29,419 bases of DNA from Caryophanales bacterium (GTDB taxonomy: Bacteria; Bacillota; Bacilli; Exiguobacteriales; Exiguobacteriaceae), in NCBI GenBank assembly GCA_902362975.1, contig CABIYO010000033.1:1-29419 (forward strand), in the 5' to 3' direction. Under the pieces are notes generated by a model that saw nothing but the letters and a program-made list of their open reading frames with translations, was not told the DNA's origin and made no database searches. A program made the translations under genes and the position numbers. Within the stretch, counting starts at the first letter, position 1, and the number at the start of each line of letters is the position of its first letter. Below are positions 8,410 through 15,778 of this stretch, piece after piece.

Positions 8410-8417
8410 AGAGGAGG
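8383..8417 (+). repeat. Hairpin overlapping -10 and Shine-Dalgarno of the 170-aa gene
   Basis: ATTCCTTA (8391-8398) and TAAGGAAT (8402-8409) are perfect arms around CGA. Outside them CCTCC (8383-8387) is complementary to the Shine-Dalgarno GGAGG (8413-8417). If a transcript began upstream of 8383 the ribosome binding site would be masked. If transcription starts at about 8409 as predicted, the palindrome is a DNA feature only. Confidence 0.55.
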
Positions 8418-8424
8418 GATTAAT

Positions 8425-8937
8425 TTGTCACATCTCATTCAAATCCACTGTGCGCCCGAAGTTCGCTTGGCGCTACAACCATATTTCTTCAGTCAAGACG
8501 GGGCCCACGTGTTCCGTGTCTTCGGCGTCGCAATCGCCGAGGCTGCGTTCACCGAGACGGGGCTCGATATCACATTCCCACTTGAAAGTCCGTTAGAAGA
8601 ACTAGAAGCGCTGCACAACTTGCTCGTTCGGATCGACACTCACCATGACGTGACGATCGATGATACCCAAGCAGTTATCGGTTACTTAGGGGACGGGACC
8701 GCGGTCACCGTTTATCGCCATTTCAAACGATGGCTCGACTTTTTATCTGCAGCGCGTGTCCGCTCGATGGAAGGTGTCGTCGTCGAGGTCCGTGCCAACG
8801 GGATCAAGCTAGCCGAAGGCGTGCTCCGGTCTTATGAATTGATGGAAGATGGCGAGTTTTATGTATCGGCCTGTACAATCGAGGCCGATGGATTGGAGCA
8901 TTTTGAAGGCGAGCTATCGCTTGCTGCCGTAATGTGA
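8425..8937 (+). CDS. Hypothetical protein, Fnr-linked, 170 aa
   Basis: I do not recognise this protein. It starts with TTG at 8425, supported by a strong GAGGAGGG 7 nt upstream. The product is soluble and acidic, with no signal peptide, membrane segment or cysteine cluster (Cys only at HCAP and SACT). It looks like two alpha/beta halves: an N-terminal part rich in short strands and a C-terminal part GVVVEVRANGIKLAEGVLRSYELM. It is divergent from narK, its own Fnr-type box lies upstream, and its stop abuts the fnr stop. A role in anaerobic or nitrate metabolism is inferred from context alone. Confidence 0.8.
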   Translation: MSHLIQIHCAPEVRLALQPYFFSQDGAHVFRVFGVAIAEAAFTETGLDITFPLESPLEELEALHNLLVRIDTHHDVTIDDTQAVIGYLGDGTAVTVYRHFKRWLDFLSAARVRSMEGVVVEVRANGIKLAEGVLRSYELMEDGEFYVSACTIEADGLEHFEGELSLAAVM

Positions 8938-9630
8938 TCAATCGATGACACAGACCGAGACCGGACAGTCCTCACAATGGTTGAGCAGTTTCAACCGGTC
9001 GAGGTCATGGATAATGATTTGACGGGAAGGGAGTGAAATAATCCCTTCTCGGGCGAGCTCGTTCAACATGCGATTCACGCGTTCACGCGATGTCCCGCAA
9101 TAGTTGGCGAGCTCTTGGTTTTTCAGTTTCAAGTCGATGAGAATGCCGTCTTCGACTTCTACCCCATAGCTGTTCGCCATACGAATGAGCGTCGAGTAGA
9201 GCGCCCCTTTTTTCCCGTTCAGCACCAAGTCTCTAAATTTCGTATGCTGTTTCCGCATATGTTCGTTGATCATGACCATGAACTCGCGGACGAATTCCGG
9301 GTTCGACGACAAAATCATCGTTTCAATACGCTCGATTTTGACCGCGTAAACTTCACTATCTTCTAACGCCTTGGCGTTAAATAAATATTTTGGTTCATTT
9401 GCGAATAACGTCAACTCTCCGCAACAAGCCTCAGCGCTTAAACAACGTAACGTCAACTCTTTTCCATTTTCCGTCAATTTCGAAATTTGGATCAGTCCAC
9501 TCTTTACAATATAAAATTCAGCTGCATCTTCTTGTTCTCGGAACAGAAAACCGCCTTTTGGGACATGAATGATTCGATGTGCCACTTTTTTTGTTTCCTC
9601 GAGCACCATCGCTTTACTTGAATGAGCCAT
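8938..9630 (-). CDS. fnr: Fnr, oxygen-sensing Crp/Fnr-family regulator (Bacillus type)
   Basis: This is a cytoplasmic transcription factor. It has an N-terminal cyclic-nucleotide-binding-like beta-roll (GFLFREQEDAAEFYIVKSG), a dimer helix, and a C-terminal winged helix-turn-helix (LKNQELANYCGTSRERVNRMLNEL, recognition helix with SRERVNR). The decisive mark is the C-terminal C-x2-C-x4-C (CEDCPVSVC), the same spacing as the three Cys of B. subtilis Fnr, where they bind an O2-labile [4Fe-4S] cluster with an Asp. I take ATG 9630 as start (230 aa), with AAGGAAGG 9 nt upstream; GTG 9636 is an alternative. It is monocistronic, downstream of a terminator. Five candidate target boxes lie in this window. 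Confidence 0.93.
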   Translation of the reverse strand: MAHSSKAMVLEETKKVAHRIIHVPKGGFLFREQEDAAEFYIVKSGLIQISKLTENGKELTLRCLSAEACCGELTLFANEPKYLFNAKALEDSEVYAVKIERIETMILSSNPEFVREFMVMINEHMRKQHTKFRDLVLNGKKGALYSTLIRMANSYGVEVEDGILIDLKLKNQELANYCGTSRERVNRMLNELAREGIISLPSRQIIIHDLDRLKLLNHCEDCPVSVCVID

Positions 9631-9695
9631 TTCCACCGACCTTCCTTAAAATACGTTGCGCCATATGAAAGCTTGCCTTCATTTTAAACACAAAT

Positions 9696-9736
9696 CCCCT
9701 CGAAACGCAATCAACATGTAGAAGCGTTTCAAGGGG
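9696..9736 (-). terminator. Terminator of the nitrate reductase operon
   Basis: CCCCTCGAAACGC (9696-9708) pairs with GCGTTTCAAGGGG (9724-9736): 13 bp with one mismatch. On the minus strand it is followed by ATTTGTGTTT. It separates the reductase operon from fnr. Confidence 0.8.
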
Positions 9737-9740
9737 AGGA

Positions 9741-9944
9741 CTATTCTTTCGTACGATATTCAATTTTTTTCCAATACCGATATAACAAGCCGATCAATCC
9801 GACATTGATGACGGCGATGATCATATACAGTCGCATCGAGGCATAATCATACACCATGTAGCTCTCGATTGTATATTGCAAGAGTATCATGTTCGTCGCG
9901 AGCAATATGACCAATCCGATTAAACTCCAACCGTTACGCCCCAT
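9741..9944 (-). CDS. Small two-helix membrane protein, 67 aa
   Basis: The protein starts at ATG 9944 (MGRNGWSLIG), preceded by GGAAGAGAG, and overlaps the Rieske gene by 11 bp. The frame is open further upstream, but that part is a shadow of the Rieske gene. Two hydrophobic segments are visible (about 6-26 and 38-58), with a basic C-terminus (RYWKKIEYRTKE). It has no recognised family. As the last gene of the reductase operon it could be an anchor or assembly subunit for the Rieske or cytochrome b protein; this is inference from position. Confidence 0.75.
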   Translation of the reverse strand: MGRNGWSLIGLVILLATNMILLQYTIESYMVYDYASMRLYMIIAVINVGLIGLLYRYWKKIEYRTKE

Positions 9945-10440
9945 GATGAATCTCTCTTCCGACCGCAAAAATCTTCCCGTTCTCGATTTCAAGCACGATT
10001 TTAGGGAGTTCCCGCTGTGGCGGACCGGCCTGTGGTTGGCCGTCGACACCGAAGTAACCACGGTGGCACGGACAAAGAAGAACATCTTCTTCCTCCACAT
10101 AAAACACTGGGCACTGCAGATGAGTGCATTTGTTGTTATAGGCGACGAATTCACCATTCTTTAAATGAACGAGCAACGCTGGTTCCGTACCCGGATATTC
10201 AAATTCGAGTGATTTCCCGCGCTCTAGTGCCTCGACCGTCGTGATGAACTGACGGTCGGTTCTCGGCTCGCTTCGAACGAAGGACGCGATATTGAACGGG
10301 ATGGTCGCGAGACCGAGTGCGATACCTGCGCCGAACGTTGATTTGATGAACGCCCGTCGATTCAGTTTCACGTCATCGGCCCGACTCAAGTTGTCGACGA
10401 GTTCGGATAAGCGTTCCCGGTCTTTTGATTCATTCGACAT
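9934..10440 (-). CDS. Tat-exported Rieske [2Fe-2S] protein
   Basis: The 168-aa protein has a twin-arginine motif NRRAFIKSTF (residues 27-36) followed by a hydrophobic stretch, so it is probably a membrane-anchored protein facing outward, like QcrA. The Rieske site is complete: C105-T-H107 and C123-x2-H126 bind the cluster, while C110 and C125 are the disulfide pair (CTHLQC, CPCH). It lies 20 bp after the ferredoxin gene in the reductase operon. No cytochrome bc genes are adjacent. I infer it is a redox subunit of this nitrate reductase system, perhaps next to the NarI-like cytochrome b; that pairing is unusual. Confidence 0.9.
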   Translation of the reverse strand: MSNESKDRERLSELVDNLSRADDVKLNRRAFIKSTFGAGIALGLATIPFNIASFVRSEPRTDRQFITTVEALERGKSLEFEYPGTEPALLVHLKNGEFVAYNNKCTHLQCPVFYVEEEDVLLCPCHRGYFGVDGQPQAGPPQRELPKIVLEIENGKIFAVGREIHHGA

Positions 10441-10460
10441 AAGTCATCTTCCTTTCCATC

Positions 10461-11003
10461 TCAATCGGAATAGACGCCAAAGAATTCAGGGACGTAATTC
10501 CATTTATCGTCTTGCGAAGGCTTTTTCCCTTCGATCATGTTCATTTGGACACGTTGACGACGGAGTTGCATCATCTCGTCATGATCGATGAAGCGAATCG
10601 CATCCGACGGACAAACCGACGCACACATCGGCGCGATATCATGTTTGGAGCGGTCGTAACACATGTCGCACTTATACATCTTATTCTTTTCAAAGTCGAA
10701 CTTCGGAATCCCGAACGGACAAGCGAACGTACAGTTCCGGCAGCCGATACATTTTTCTTCTGAAGCCGATAACACGACGCCCTCTGGCGTGATTTGAATC
10801 GCATTCGCTGGACATACTTGAGCACAAGCCGGATTTTTACACTGCATACAGATCATCGGGAACGTCTGACGGTTCTCCGAGAAATCGATATAATCCACAT
10901 AGTTGCGCTCGAGCCCCTCGTGGTCCCCGCATTCGCGGCAAGCTGCCTGACAGGCCCGACAGCCGATACAACGTTCAAACTCTAAATACATGACCTTATT
11001 CAT
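10461..11003 (-). CDS. Electron-transfer ferredoxin, four [4Fe-4S] (DmsB/NrfC type)
   Basis: The 180-aa protein has 16 cluster-binding cysteines in four groups: C12/15/18/22, C52/55/60/64, C85/88/91/95 and C112/115/127/131. This is the layout of DmsB/NarH/NrfC-type electron-transfer subunits. There is no Tat signal, so it sits in the cytoplasm, where it should pass electrons to the molybdenum subunit. Its ATG overlaps the stop of the catalytic gene by 4 bp. It is the fourth gene of the reductase operon. Confidence 0.92.
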   Translation of the reverse strand: MNKVMYLEFERCIGCRACQAACRECGDHEGLERNYVDYIDFSENRQTFPMICMQCKNPACAQVCPANAIQITPEGVVLSASEEKCIGCRNCTFACPFGIPKFDFEKNKMYKCDMCYDRSKHDIAPMCASVCPSDAIRFIDHDEMMQLRRQRVQMNMIEGKKPSQDDKWNYVPEFFGVYSD

Positions 11004-13246
11004 TTCGTATGAACCTCCTCATCCATGACGTGACAGCTCGTCGCAATCGCATGGTCCGCCATGAACGGCACGCTTGATCCGAGCGGGACCGTCAACGGAT
11101 TAATGTGTAACGGGGTGTCGGCCGGTAACTTTTTCATTTGTACCGCACATACCTTGAACTCCGGCATGCGTGATATCGGATCGAGACACGGGTTCGTCAA
11201 TTGATTGATGGCAAGCTCCTTGCCCCAATGATAAGGGACGAAGACCGTATCTTTTCGAATCGCCTTCGTTAAACGTGCTTCGACGACTATCGACCCGCGA
11301 CGTGTGCGAAGCTCGACTTTGTCGCCCGTTTGAAGGCCGTAACTTGATGCTAACTCCGGATGGATCTCCACGAACGGCAGTTTTGACATCGTGCTCAAGA
11401 AGTCGATACGGCGCGTCTGATTACCCGATAAGTAATGGAAGACGACCCGACCTGTCGTGAGCGTGACCGGATATTCTTCATTCGCATATTCACCGGCCGG
11501 CCGATATGTGACGACAGGCAAATTTGCTTTTCCATTCGCCGTTCCAAACCGTTCTTTGAACATCGTCGGTGTGCCGGGATGATCTTCGGACGGACATGGC
11601 CAAAAGACACCATACTCGTTGTCGATTCGTTCCCATGTGATCCCAGAGTAGTCAGCCGCTCCACCTTTCGTCGCGATGCGGAACTCTTCCCAGATGTCAC
11701 GCGCCGTCTCATACGGGAAGTACTGTCCGCGTCCCATTCGCTCAGCGATCCGCTTCATGATTTCCCAGTCTGGAAGCGACTCCCCGAGCGGTTCGCGCAC
11801 TTTCCGGATCCGAATGACTCGTCCTTCTAAGTTTGTCGTCGTCCCTTCGTCTTCGGCCCACGAACAAGCCGGTAAGACGACATCAGCGAACTCACAAGAT
11901 TCCGACATGAAGAAGTCACTAACGACGAAGAAATCGAGTTTGTTGAAACTGTCCCACACGTACGGAAGGTTCGGTGCCGAAACGGCTGGGTTCGAACACA
12001 TGAGGTGCATCGCCCGAATCGTTCCCGCTTGAATCTCATCGAACATTTCGAACGCGGACACACCTGGTTTTGGCATCTCGGAAGGATCGATGCCCCAAAC
12101 CCCGCTCACATATTCAACGGCTTTCGGATCAGTTAATTTTCGGTAGCCTGGTAACAGGTCTGCTTTTTGTCCATGTTCTCGTCCACCCTGCCCGTTCCCT
12201 TGCCCCGTCATCGTGGCGACGCCCGAAGCAAACTTCCCAATCATGCCTCGTAAGAGCGCCATCGACGTATAGAGCGAGACATTGTCGACGCCTTTTGACT
12301 GTTGTTCGACGCCGCGAGCGAACAACATGACCGAACGTGGGCTCTTCCCATAAATATGACCGGCCTTCTCGAGTTTTTCGATAGCGACACCGGTCACCTC
12401 ACTCGTCCGTTCGAGCGTCCAGTCTCGGACTGACGCTTTCAACTCTTCGTAGTTATCGCAACGCTCATCCACGTACGCTTGATCAACATAATCGTGTTCG
12501 ACTAAAAAGTTGAGCAGTCCCATCGCAAGCGCCGCATCCGTCCCTGGCTTCAAATCGAGATGGACATCGGCGACGCGCGCCATCGGAATTTCACGCGGGT
12601 CGGCGACGATGATTTTTGCGCCTTTGTCTTTCGCCTTCCAAATATGTTGCGTCGTCGTCGGATGACATTCGGCGATATTCGAACCGGCGACAAAGAATGT
12701 ATCGACGTGCTCGAACTCCGTCCATGGAAGCGTCGCTCCGCGGTCAATCCCAAGTGTCTTCAAGAAACCGCCGGCAGCTGACGACATGCAGAAGCGACCG
12801 TTGTAATCGATGAACCGTGTGCCGAGTGCGACCCGGGCATACTTCCCAACGAGGTAACATTTTTCATTCGTCATCGAGACGCCGCCGAAGACGGACAGCG
12901 CATCTTTCCCATGCTCTCGTTGAATGCGTTTAAAGTTCGCTTCGATCACGTCGAGCGCTTCTTCCCATGTCGCTTTCTCAAACTTGCCGTTCCGTTTGAT
13001 GAGCGGAGTCATGATGCGGTCCGGATGTTCGATCGTTTGATAGGCCGTGACGCCTTTCGGACAAAGTTTTCCTTTGTTGACCGGGAAATCGTAGCGTGGT
13101 TCAACGCCTTTGACGGCCCCGGTTTTCTCATCGACCCGGATATGCATGCCGCACTGCATGCCACAGTAACAGCAATGGGTTGTAATCAACTTTTCACCCG
13201 GTTTGATTAAATTCTGTACTTCTGGCGACGTTAAAAAGTCACTCAT
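11000..13246 (-). CDS. Nas/Nap-type molybdopterin nitrate reductase, catalytic subunit
   Basis: This bis-MGD oxidoreductase of the DMSO-reductase family probably reduces nitrate to nitrite. The start is ATG 13246 (MSDFLTSPEV, 748 aa), preceded by GGAGGGG; the frame is open 59 codons further but that part overlaps the upstream gene. The N-terminal [4Fe-4S] site is C25-x2-C28-x3-C32 with C62 in LCPKG. The Mo-ligand region reads NGRFCMSSAAGG (C153), the CMSSA form typical of assimilatory/periplasmic nitrate reductases rather than the CHGPS of formate dehydrogenases. VAGSNIAECHP and the C-terminal molybdopterin-binding domain (TTGRVVFHYLSGNQTRR) are present. No Tat signal is seen, so it is cytoplasmic. 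Formate dehydrogenase-like activity is a less likely alternative. Confidence 0.88.
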   Translation of the reverse strand: MSDFLTSPEVQNLIKPGEKLITTHCCYCGMQCGMHIRVDEKTGAVKGVEPRYDFPVNKGKLCPKGVTAYQTIEHPDRIMTPLIKRNGKFEKATWEEALDVIEANFKRIQREHGKDALSVFGGVSMTNEKCYLVGKYARVALGTRFIDYNGRFCMSSAAGGFLKTLGIDRGATLPWTEFEHVDTFFVAGSNIAECHPTTTQHIWKAKDKGAKIIVADPREIPMARVADVHLDLKPGTDAALAMGLLNFLVEHDYVDQAYVDERCDNYEELKASVRDWTLERTSEVTGVAIEKLEKAGHIYGKSPRSVMLFARGVEQQSKGVDNVSLYTSMALLRGMIGKFASGVATMTGQGNGQGGREHGQKADLLPGYRKLTDPKAVEYVSGVWGIDPSEMPKPGVSAFEMFDEIQAGTIRAMHLMCSNPAVSAPNLPYVWDSFNKLDFFVVSDFFMSESCEFADVVLPACSWAEDEGTTTNLEGRVIRIRKVREPLGESLPDWEIMKRIAERMGRGQYFPYETARDIWEEFRIATKGGAADYSGITWERIDNEYGVFWPCPSEDHPGTPTMFKERFGTANGKANLPVVTYRPAGEYANEEYPVTLTTGRVVFHYLSGNQTRRIDFLSTMSKLPFVEIHPELASSYGLQTGDKVELRTRRGSIVVEARLTKAIRKDTVFVPYHWGKELAINQLTNPCLDPISRMPEFKVCAVQMKKLPADTPLHINPLTVPLGSSVPFMADHAIATSCHVMDEEVHTK

Positions 13247-13535
13247 CTTCTTCCCCTCCATAGAACGTTTCCGCTCTTCGTTTTGAAAATCCACTGACGT
13301 GATAGCCGTTAATCGTTTGAAGCGGATAATGCATCCCGTCACTTCCGGGCCGTCCGAGCGCCGAATCGAGCCGGGCCCGACGACGACAGGCGTGACAGAG
13401 GTCTTGGACCGTGTGCGCCGCATCGACTTTCACGAGTTGGTCCGACCCCTCGAGCAATTGTTTCACTTGTTCAATCTCTTCAAGCGTGCCGGTCGGTTCG
13501 CCGCACTTAACGCACAGATGTCTCATCTTTTGCAT
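13239..13535 (-). CDS. Small CX2C-X35-CX2C protein, paralogue of the cytochrome b C-terminus
   Basis: The 98-aa protein has no known family. It has two Cys pairs, C8/C11 (LCVKCG) and C47/C50 (LCHACRRR), with 35 residues between them, as in a metal ribbon or redox site. It aligns without gaps over 76 residues to the C-terminal domain of the upstream membrane protein (19 identities by my count: all four Cys, the CG, the CRR-x2-R and the closing GF). I chose ATG 13535 with AAGGAGG 9 nt upstream; GTG 13538 and ATG 13526 are alternatives. It overlaps both neighbours (29 bp and 8 bp), which implies coupled synthesis with the membrane and catalytic subunits. Confidence 0.85.
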   Translation of the reverse strand: MQKMRHLCVKCGEPTGTLEEIEQVKQLLEGSDQLVKVDAAHTVQDLCHACRRRARLDSALGRPGSDGMHYPLQTINGYHVSGFSKRRAETFYGGEEDE

Positions 13536-14634
13536 CACCTTTCGCCTCCTTCGGTCGGCCGAATCCTGGCATCGACATGCCCGTGTTCGTATCGACCGGG
13601 TGTGTCGGTAACTGTCCGTTCATCAAGTTCAATTGCATCTTCACACGCATCAAACGTCGACACGGTTGGCAGTAATCGGAGAGCTGGGTCCCGTCACTGA
13701 GCCCGAGCTGGATCGTCTGTGCTTGCAAAATCGCTTGGACGTCCTCGACTTGATTGTCCGTCGCATAACGTGTCCCGCACCCGGCGCAGACACGGGTCTC
13801 ATCCGCTTCGACTTCCCGGTAGTTCATCGGGACGCTGGCCGCCATCGGTCGGACCGGCAAGTGGAACAGTTTACCGAACGGGAAGTAACATAAAAAGATG
13901 ATGACGGTCAATTGATGGAACAAGGCGAGCTCGTGATGGAGGAAGCCTCCGAAGAATTTATACGAAACGGTCAGCAACAACCCCGAGACAGTGACGATGA
14001 GCAACATGAGAAGCGGTAATATATCAAATTCGAACCGCTGTGTCACTTTCACGTCCTGGTCATTGATCCGGCGATAGAGCGCCATGAGCACGCCGACGAG
14101 CAACATGAGCGCGGTGATGTTCAAGCCGTTATAGACGAGCTCCGCGAACAATCCGTTCGCGGCCATCTTAATGGTCGGGATGTTAAAAACGACAATCTGA
14201 TACGTATCGATATCAATCAAATCAAACCGCATCCATTGGAACGTCAGCCCGAATGTGATGGCAAACGACCCGAGACATCCCCAGGCGATCAACATATGTT
14301 GGGTCCAACGGTACCAACCTCGTTCCCAGATGAATTTCTGTAAGACGATGTTATTGACGGTCGTGGCGGCGACGGCTTTGCTGGCGCGTTTTTTTTCTGC
14401 CTTCATTTGTTTGAGGCTCCGCTTCAATACTTGTGAAGTGGCCGGCCGTGCAAAAAATAACGTCAAGCGGACGACCATCCCAATCATGAAAATGACGGCG
14501 GCGATATAGTAGCCGAACAGCGCCATGTCTACGTGCTCAAATCCTGCCGAGGCGATCCATGTCGAGAGCACCAAGATGGTGATTCCTACGAACGACCACT
14601 TTGCGGCGGTCGAATAAAAATAACGATCGGACAT
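13507..14634 (-). CDS. NarI/DsrM-like membrane cytochrome b with C-terminal Cys domain
   Basis: The 375-aa protein has about six membrane segments (near 13-33, 38-60, 114-134, 166-187, 205-224 and 234-255) and candidate haem-ligand histidines (H113, H233/H234, H240, H258). The block HHELALFHQ...FPFGKLFH resembles the NarI/DsrM quinol-oxidising cytochrome b family. After the last helix comes an extra domain with C283-x2-C286 and C322-x2-C325, homologous to the next gene product. It heads the reductase operon; AGAAGGGGG precedes the ATG. It should take electrons from menaquinol for the cytoplasmic reductase. Haem binding is inferred. Confidence 0.87.
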   Translation of the reverse strand: MSDRYFYSTAAKWSFVGITILVLSTWIASAGFEHVDMALFGYYIAAVIFMIGMVVRLTLFFARPATSQVLKRSLKQMKAEKKRASKAVAATTVNNIVLQKFIWERGWYRWTQHMLIAWGCLGSFAITFGLTFQWMRFDLIDIDTYQIVVFNIPTIKMAANGLFAELVYNGLNITALMLLVGVLMALYRRINDQDVKVTQRFEFDILPLLMLLIVTVSGLLLTVSYKFFGGFLHHELALFHQLTVIIFLCYFPFGKLFHLPVRPMAASVPMNYREVEADETRVCAGCGTRYATDNQVEDVQAILQAQTIQLGLSDGTQLSDYCQPCRRLMRVKMQLNLMNGQLPTHPVDTNTGMSMPGFGRPKEAKGDAKDETSVR

Positions 14635-14667
14635 ATGTGTTCCCCCTTCTCTTTCCGAGCGACTTCA

Positions 14668-14717
14668 TAGTTTCATCATAGAGATGATATCTCGACTTAA
14701 CTGTTACTTTTTTCACA
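14668..14717 (-). promoter_or_regulatory. Fnr-type class II promoter of the nitrate reductase operon
   Basis: On the minus strand TGTGAAAAAAGTAACA (14717-14702) has one mismatch to TGTGA-N6-TCACA. TATGAT (14680-14675) is a good -10 at exactly the class II distance, predicting a start at 14668. The same box could act on the divergent gene, where CAGAAT (14739-14744) is a poorer -10. Confidence 0.75.
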
Positions 14718-14768
14718 GATAAGCGATTCGAGACGTGACAGAATAATGAACGAAGGAGGCGTTCCCTT

Positions 14769-15140
14769 ATGAAATCATCGGTTAAAATCATGTTATTCCT
14801 CACCATCGCGGTCATGCTCGTCGTCTTTTCCATCGGTTTCGTCTTCGCCAATCGAGCGACGACCGAACCAGATGTCGAGGGGTATGTGATTGAAATAAAT
14901 GAATCTAACCGCACCGCACTCGTCATCAGCGGAATTACAGCAGAAGAGGCCATGCTCTCTCCTGACACTTTGTTCGCGCAAAGTGAACCGGAAGACGTAA
15001 GCTGGTTCAAGTTTCAAGTGAAAGCCATGTTCAAGCAAATCTCTGTCGGGGACCACGTCCGCATTTGGAAAAAGACCGGTCCGAGTATCTTAAATACTCC
15101 GAACCGGTCTTATGTGAAAAAAATCGACGTGATCGACTAA
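14769..15140 (+). CDS. DUF3221-like secreted or membrane-anchored protein
   Basis: The 123-aa protein has an N-terminal hydrophobic segment (about 7-27, no lipobox Cys) that acts as signal or anchor. It is followed by a small domain of the DUF3221/YobA type (VEGYVIEINESNRTALVISG...VSVGDHVRIW...YVKKIDVID), which resembles small OB-like extracytoplasmic domains in Bacillota. Function is unknown. AAGGAGG lies 8 nt before the ATG. The gene is divergent from the reductase operon and its last codons overlap the end of modB on the other strand by 4 bp. The modAB terminator hairpin is embedded in its coding 3' end. Confidence 0.82.
   Translation: MKSSVKIMLFLTIAVMLVVFSIGFVFANRATTEPDVEGYVIEINESNRTALVISGITAEEAMLSPDTLFAQSEPEDVSWFKFQVKAMFKQISVGDHVRIWKKTGPSILNTPNRSYVKKIDVID
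15066..15112 (-). terminator. modAB terminator inside a convergent coding region
   Basis: AAGACCGGT (15072-15080) pairs with ACCGGTCTT (15103-15111), and GAGTAT/ATACTC form an inner stem. On the minus strand a TCTTTTTCC tract follows. It lies just past the modB stop, within the last 25 codons of the DUF3221-like gene. Confidence 0.8.
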
Positions 15141-15778
15141 TATGAACGCTTGCCGTAACGTTCACTTAGCCAGAGGACTAAAAACGTCAAACCAACTAAC
15201 CACCCGCTCCACACGAGTGCCTGGGTCATATCACCGTTGATTGTCGCCACATAAATCGCTGTGGCGAGCGTCATCGTCTCGCCCGGGATATTTCCGGCAA
15301 TCATCATCGTGATCCCAAACTCGCCGATTGACCGTGCGAAACCAAGGACAAACCCACTCGTCAACGCAGGTAACAGCAGCGGAATCGTCACGTAGGTGAA
15401 CAGTTGGCGCTCTGACCCACCGAGCACGCGTCCGGCCTCATACCATTCCGCATCGAGTTGTTTAAGACCGAGACGAATCGTTTGGTAGATGAGCGGAAAC
15501 GCGGCCAAGGCGGATGCGATGATGTTCGCTTGTTTCGTGAACAAGATCGTAATCGGTAACAATCCGCCGATTCCGTTGTTCCCGAGGACAATCAAGGCGT
15601 ATAGTCCGATGACTGTCGGCGGCAAGATGAGCGGCAGTAAAAACACCGTCTCGAGCAGCCGCTTTCCTTTGAATTGACGGTGATGCATGAAATAAGCTGC
15701 TCCGAAGGCGAGGACGAAGGCGCTCACCGTCGCCATCATCCCGACTTCGAATGTGAGTTGAAGTGGATGTTGCGTCAT
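15137..15778 (-). CDS. modB: Molybdate ABC transporter permease ModB
   Basis: The 213-aa integral membrane permease has about five membrane segments. It carries the ABC coupling loop (EAGRVLGGSERQLF...IPLLLP) and the ModB/CysW-type GFARSIGEFGITMMIAGNIPG. It imports molybdate delivered by ModA, energised by an ATPase. The start overlaps the modA stop by 4 bp. No modC ATPase follows: the next gene is convergent and unrelated, and a terminator comes right after modB. Confidence 0.95.
   Translation of the reverse strand: MTQHPLQLTFEVGMMATVSAFVLAFGAAYFMHHRQFKGKRLLETVFLLPLILPPTVIGLYALIVLGNNGIGGLLPITILFTKQANIIASALAAFPLIYQTIRLGLKQLDAEWYEAGRVLGGSERQLFTYVTIPLLLPALTSGFVLGFARSIGEFGITMMIAGNIPGETMTLATAIYVATINGDMTQALVWSGWLVGLTFLVLWLSERYGKRSY

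Noticed and set aside
13247..13423. Upstream extension of the reductase catalytic frame (59 more codons)
   Set aside because: It overlaps the 98-aa gene in another frame, looks unlike protein, and the GGAGGGG before ATG 13246 fixes the start.
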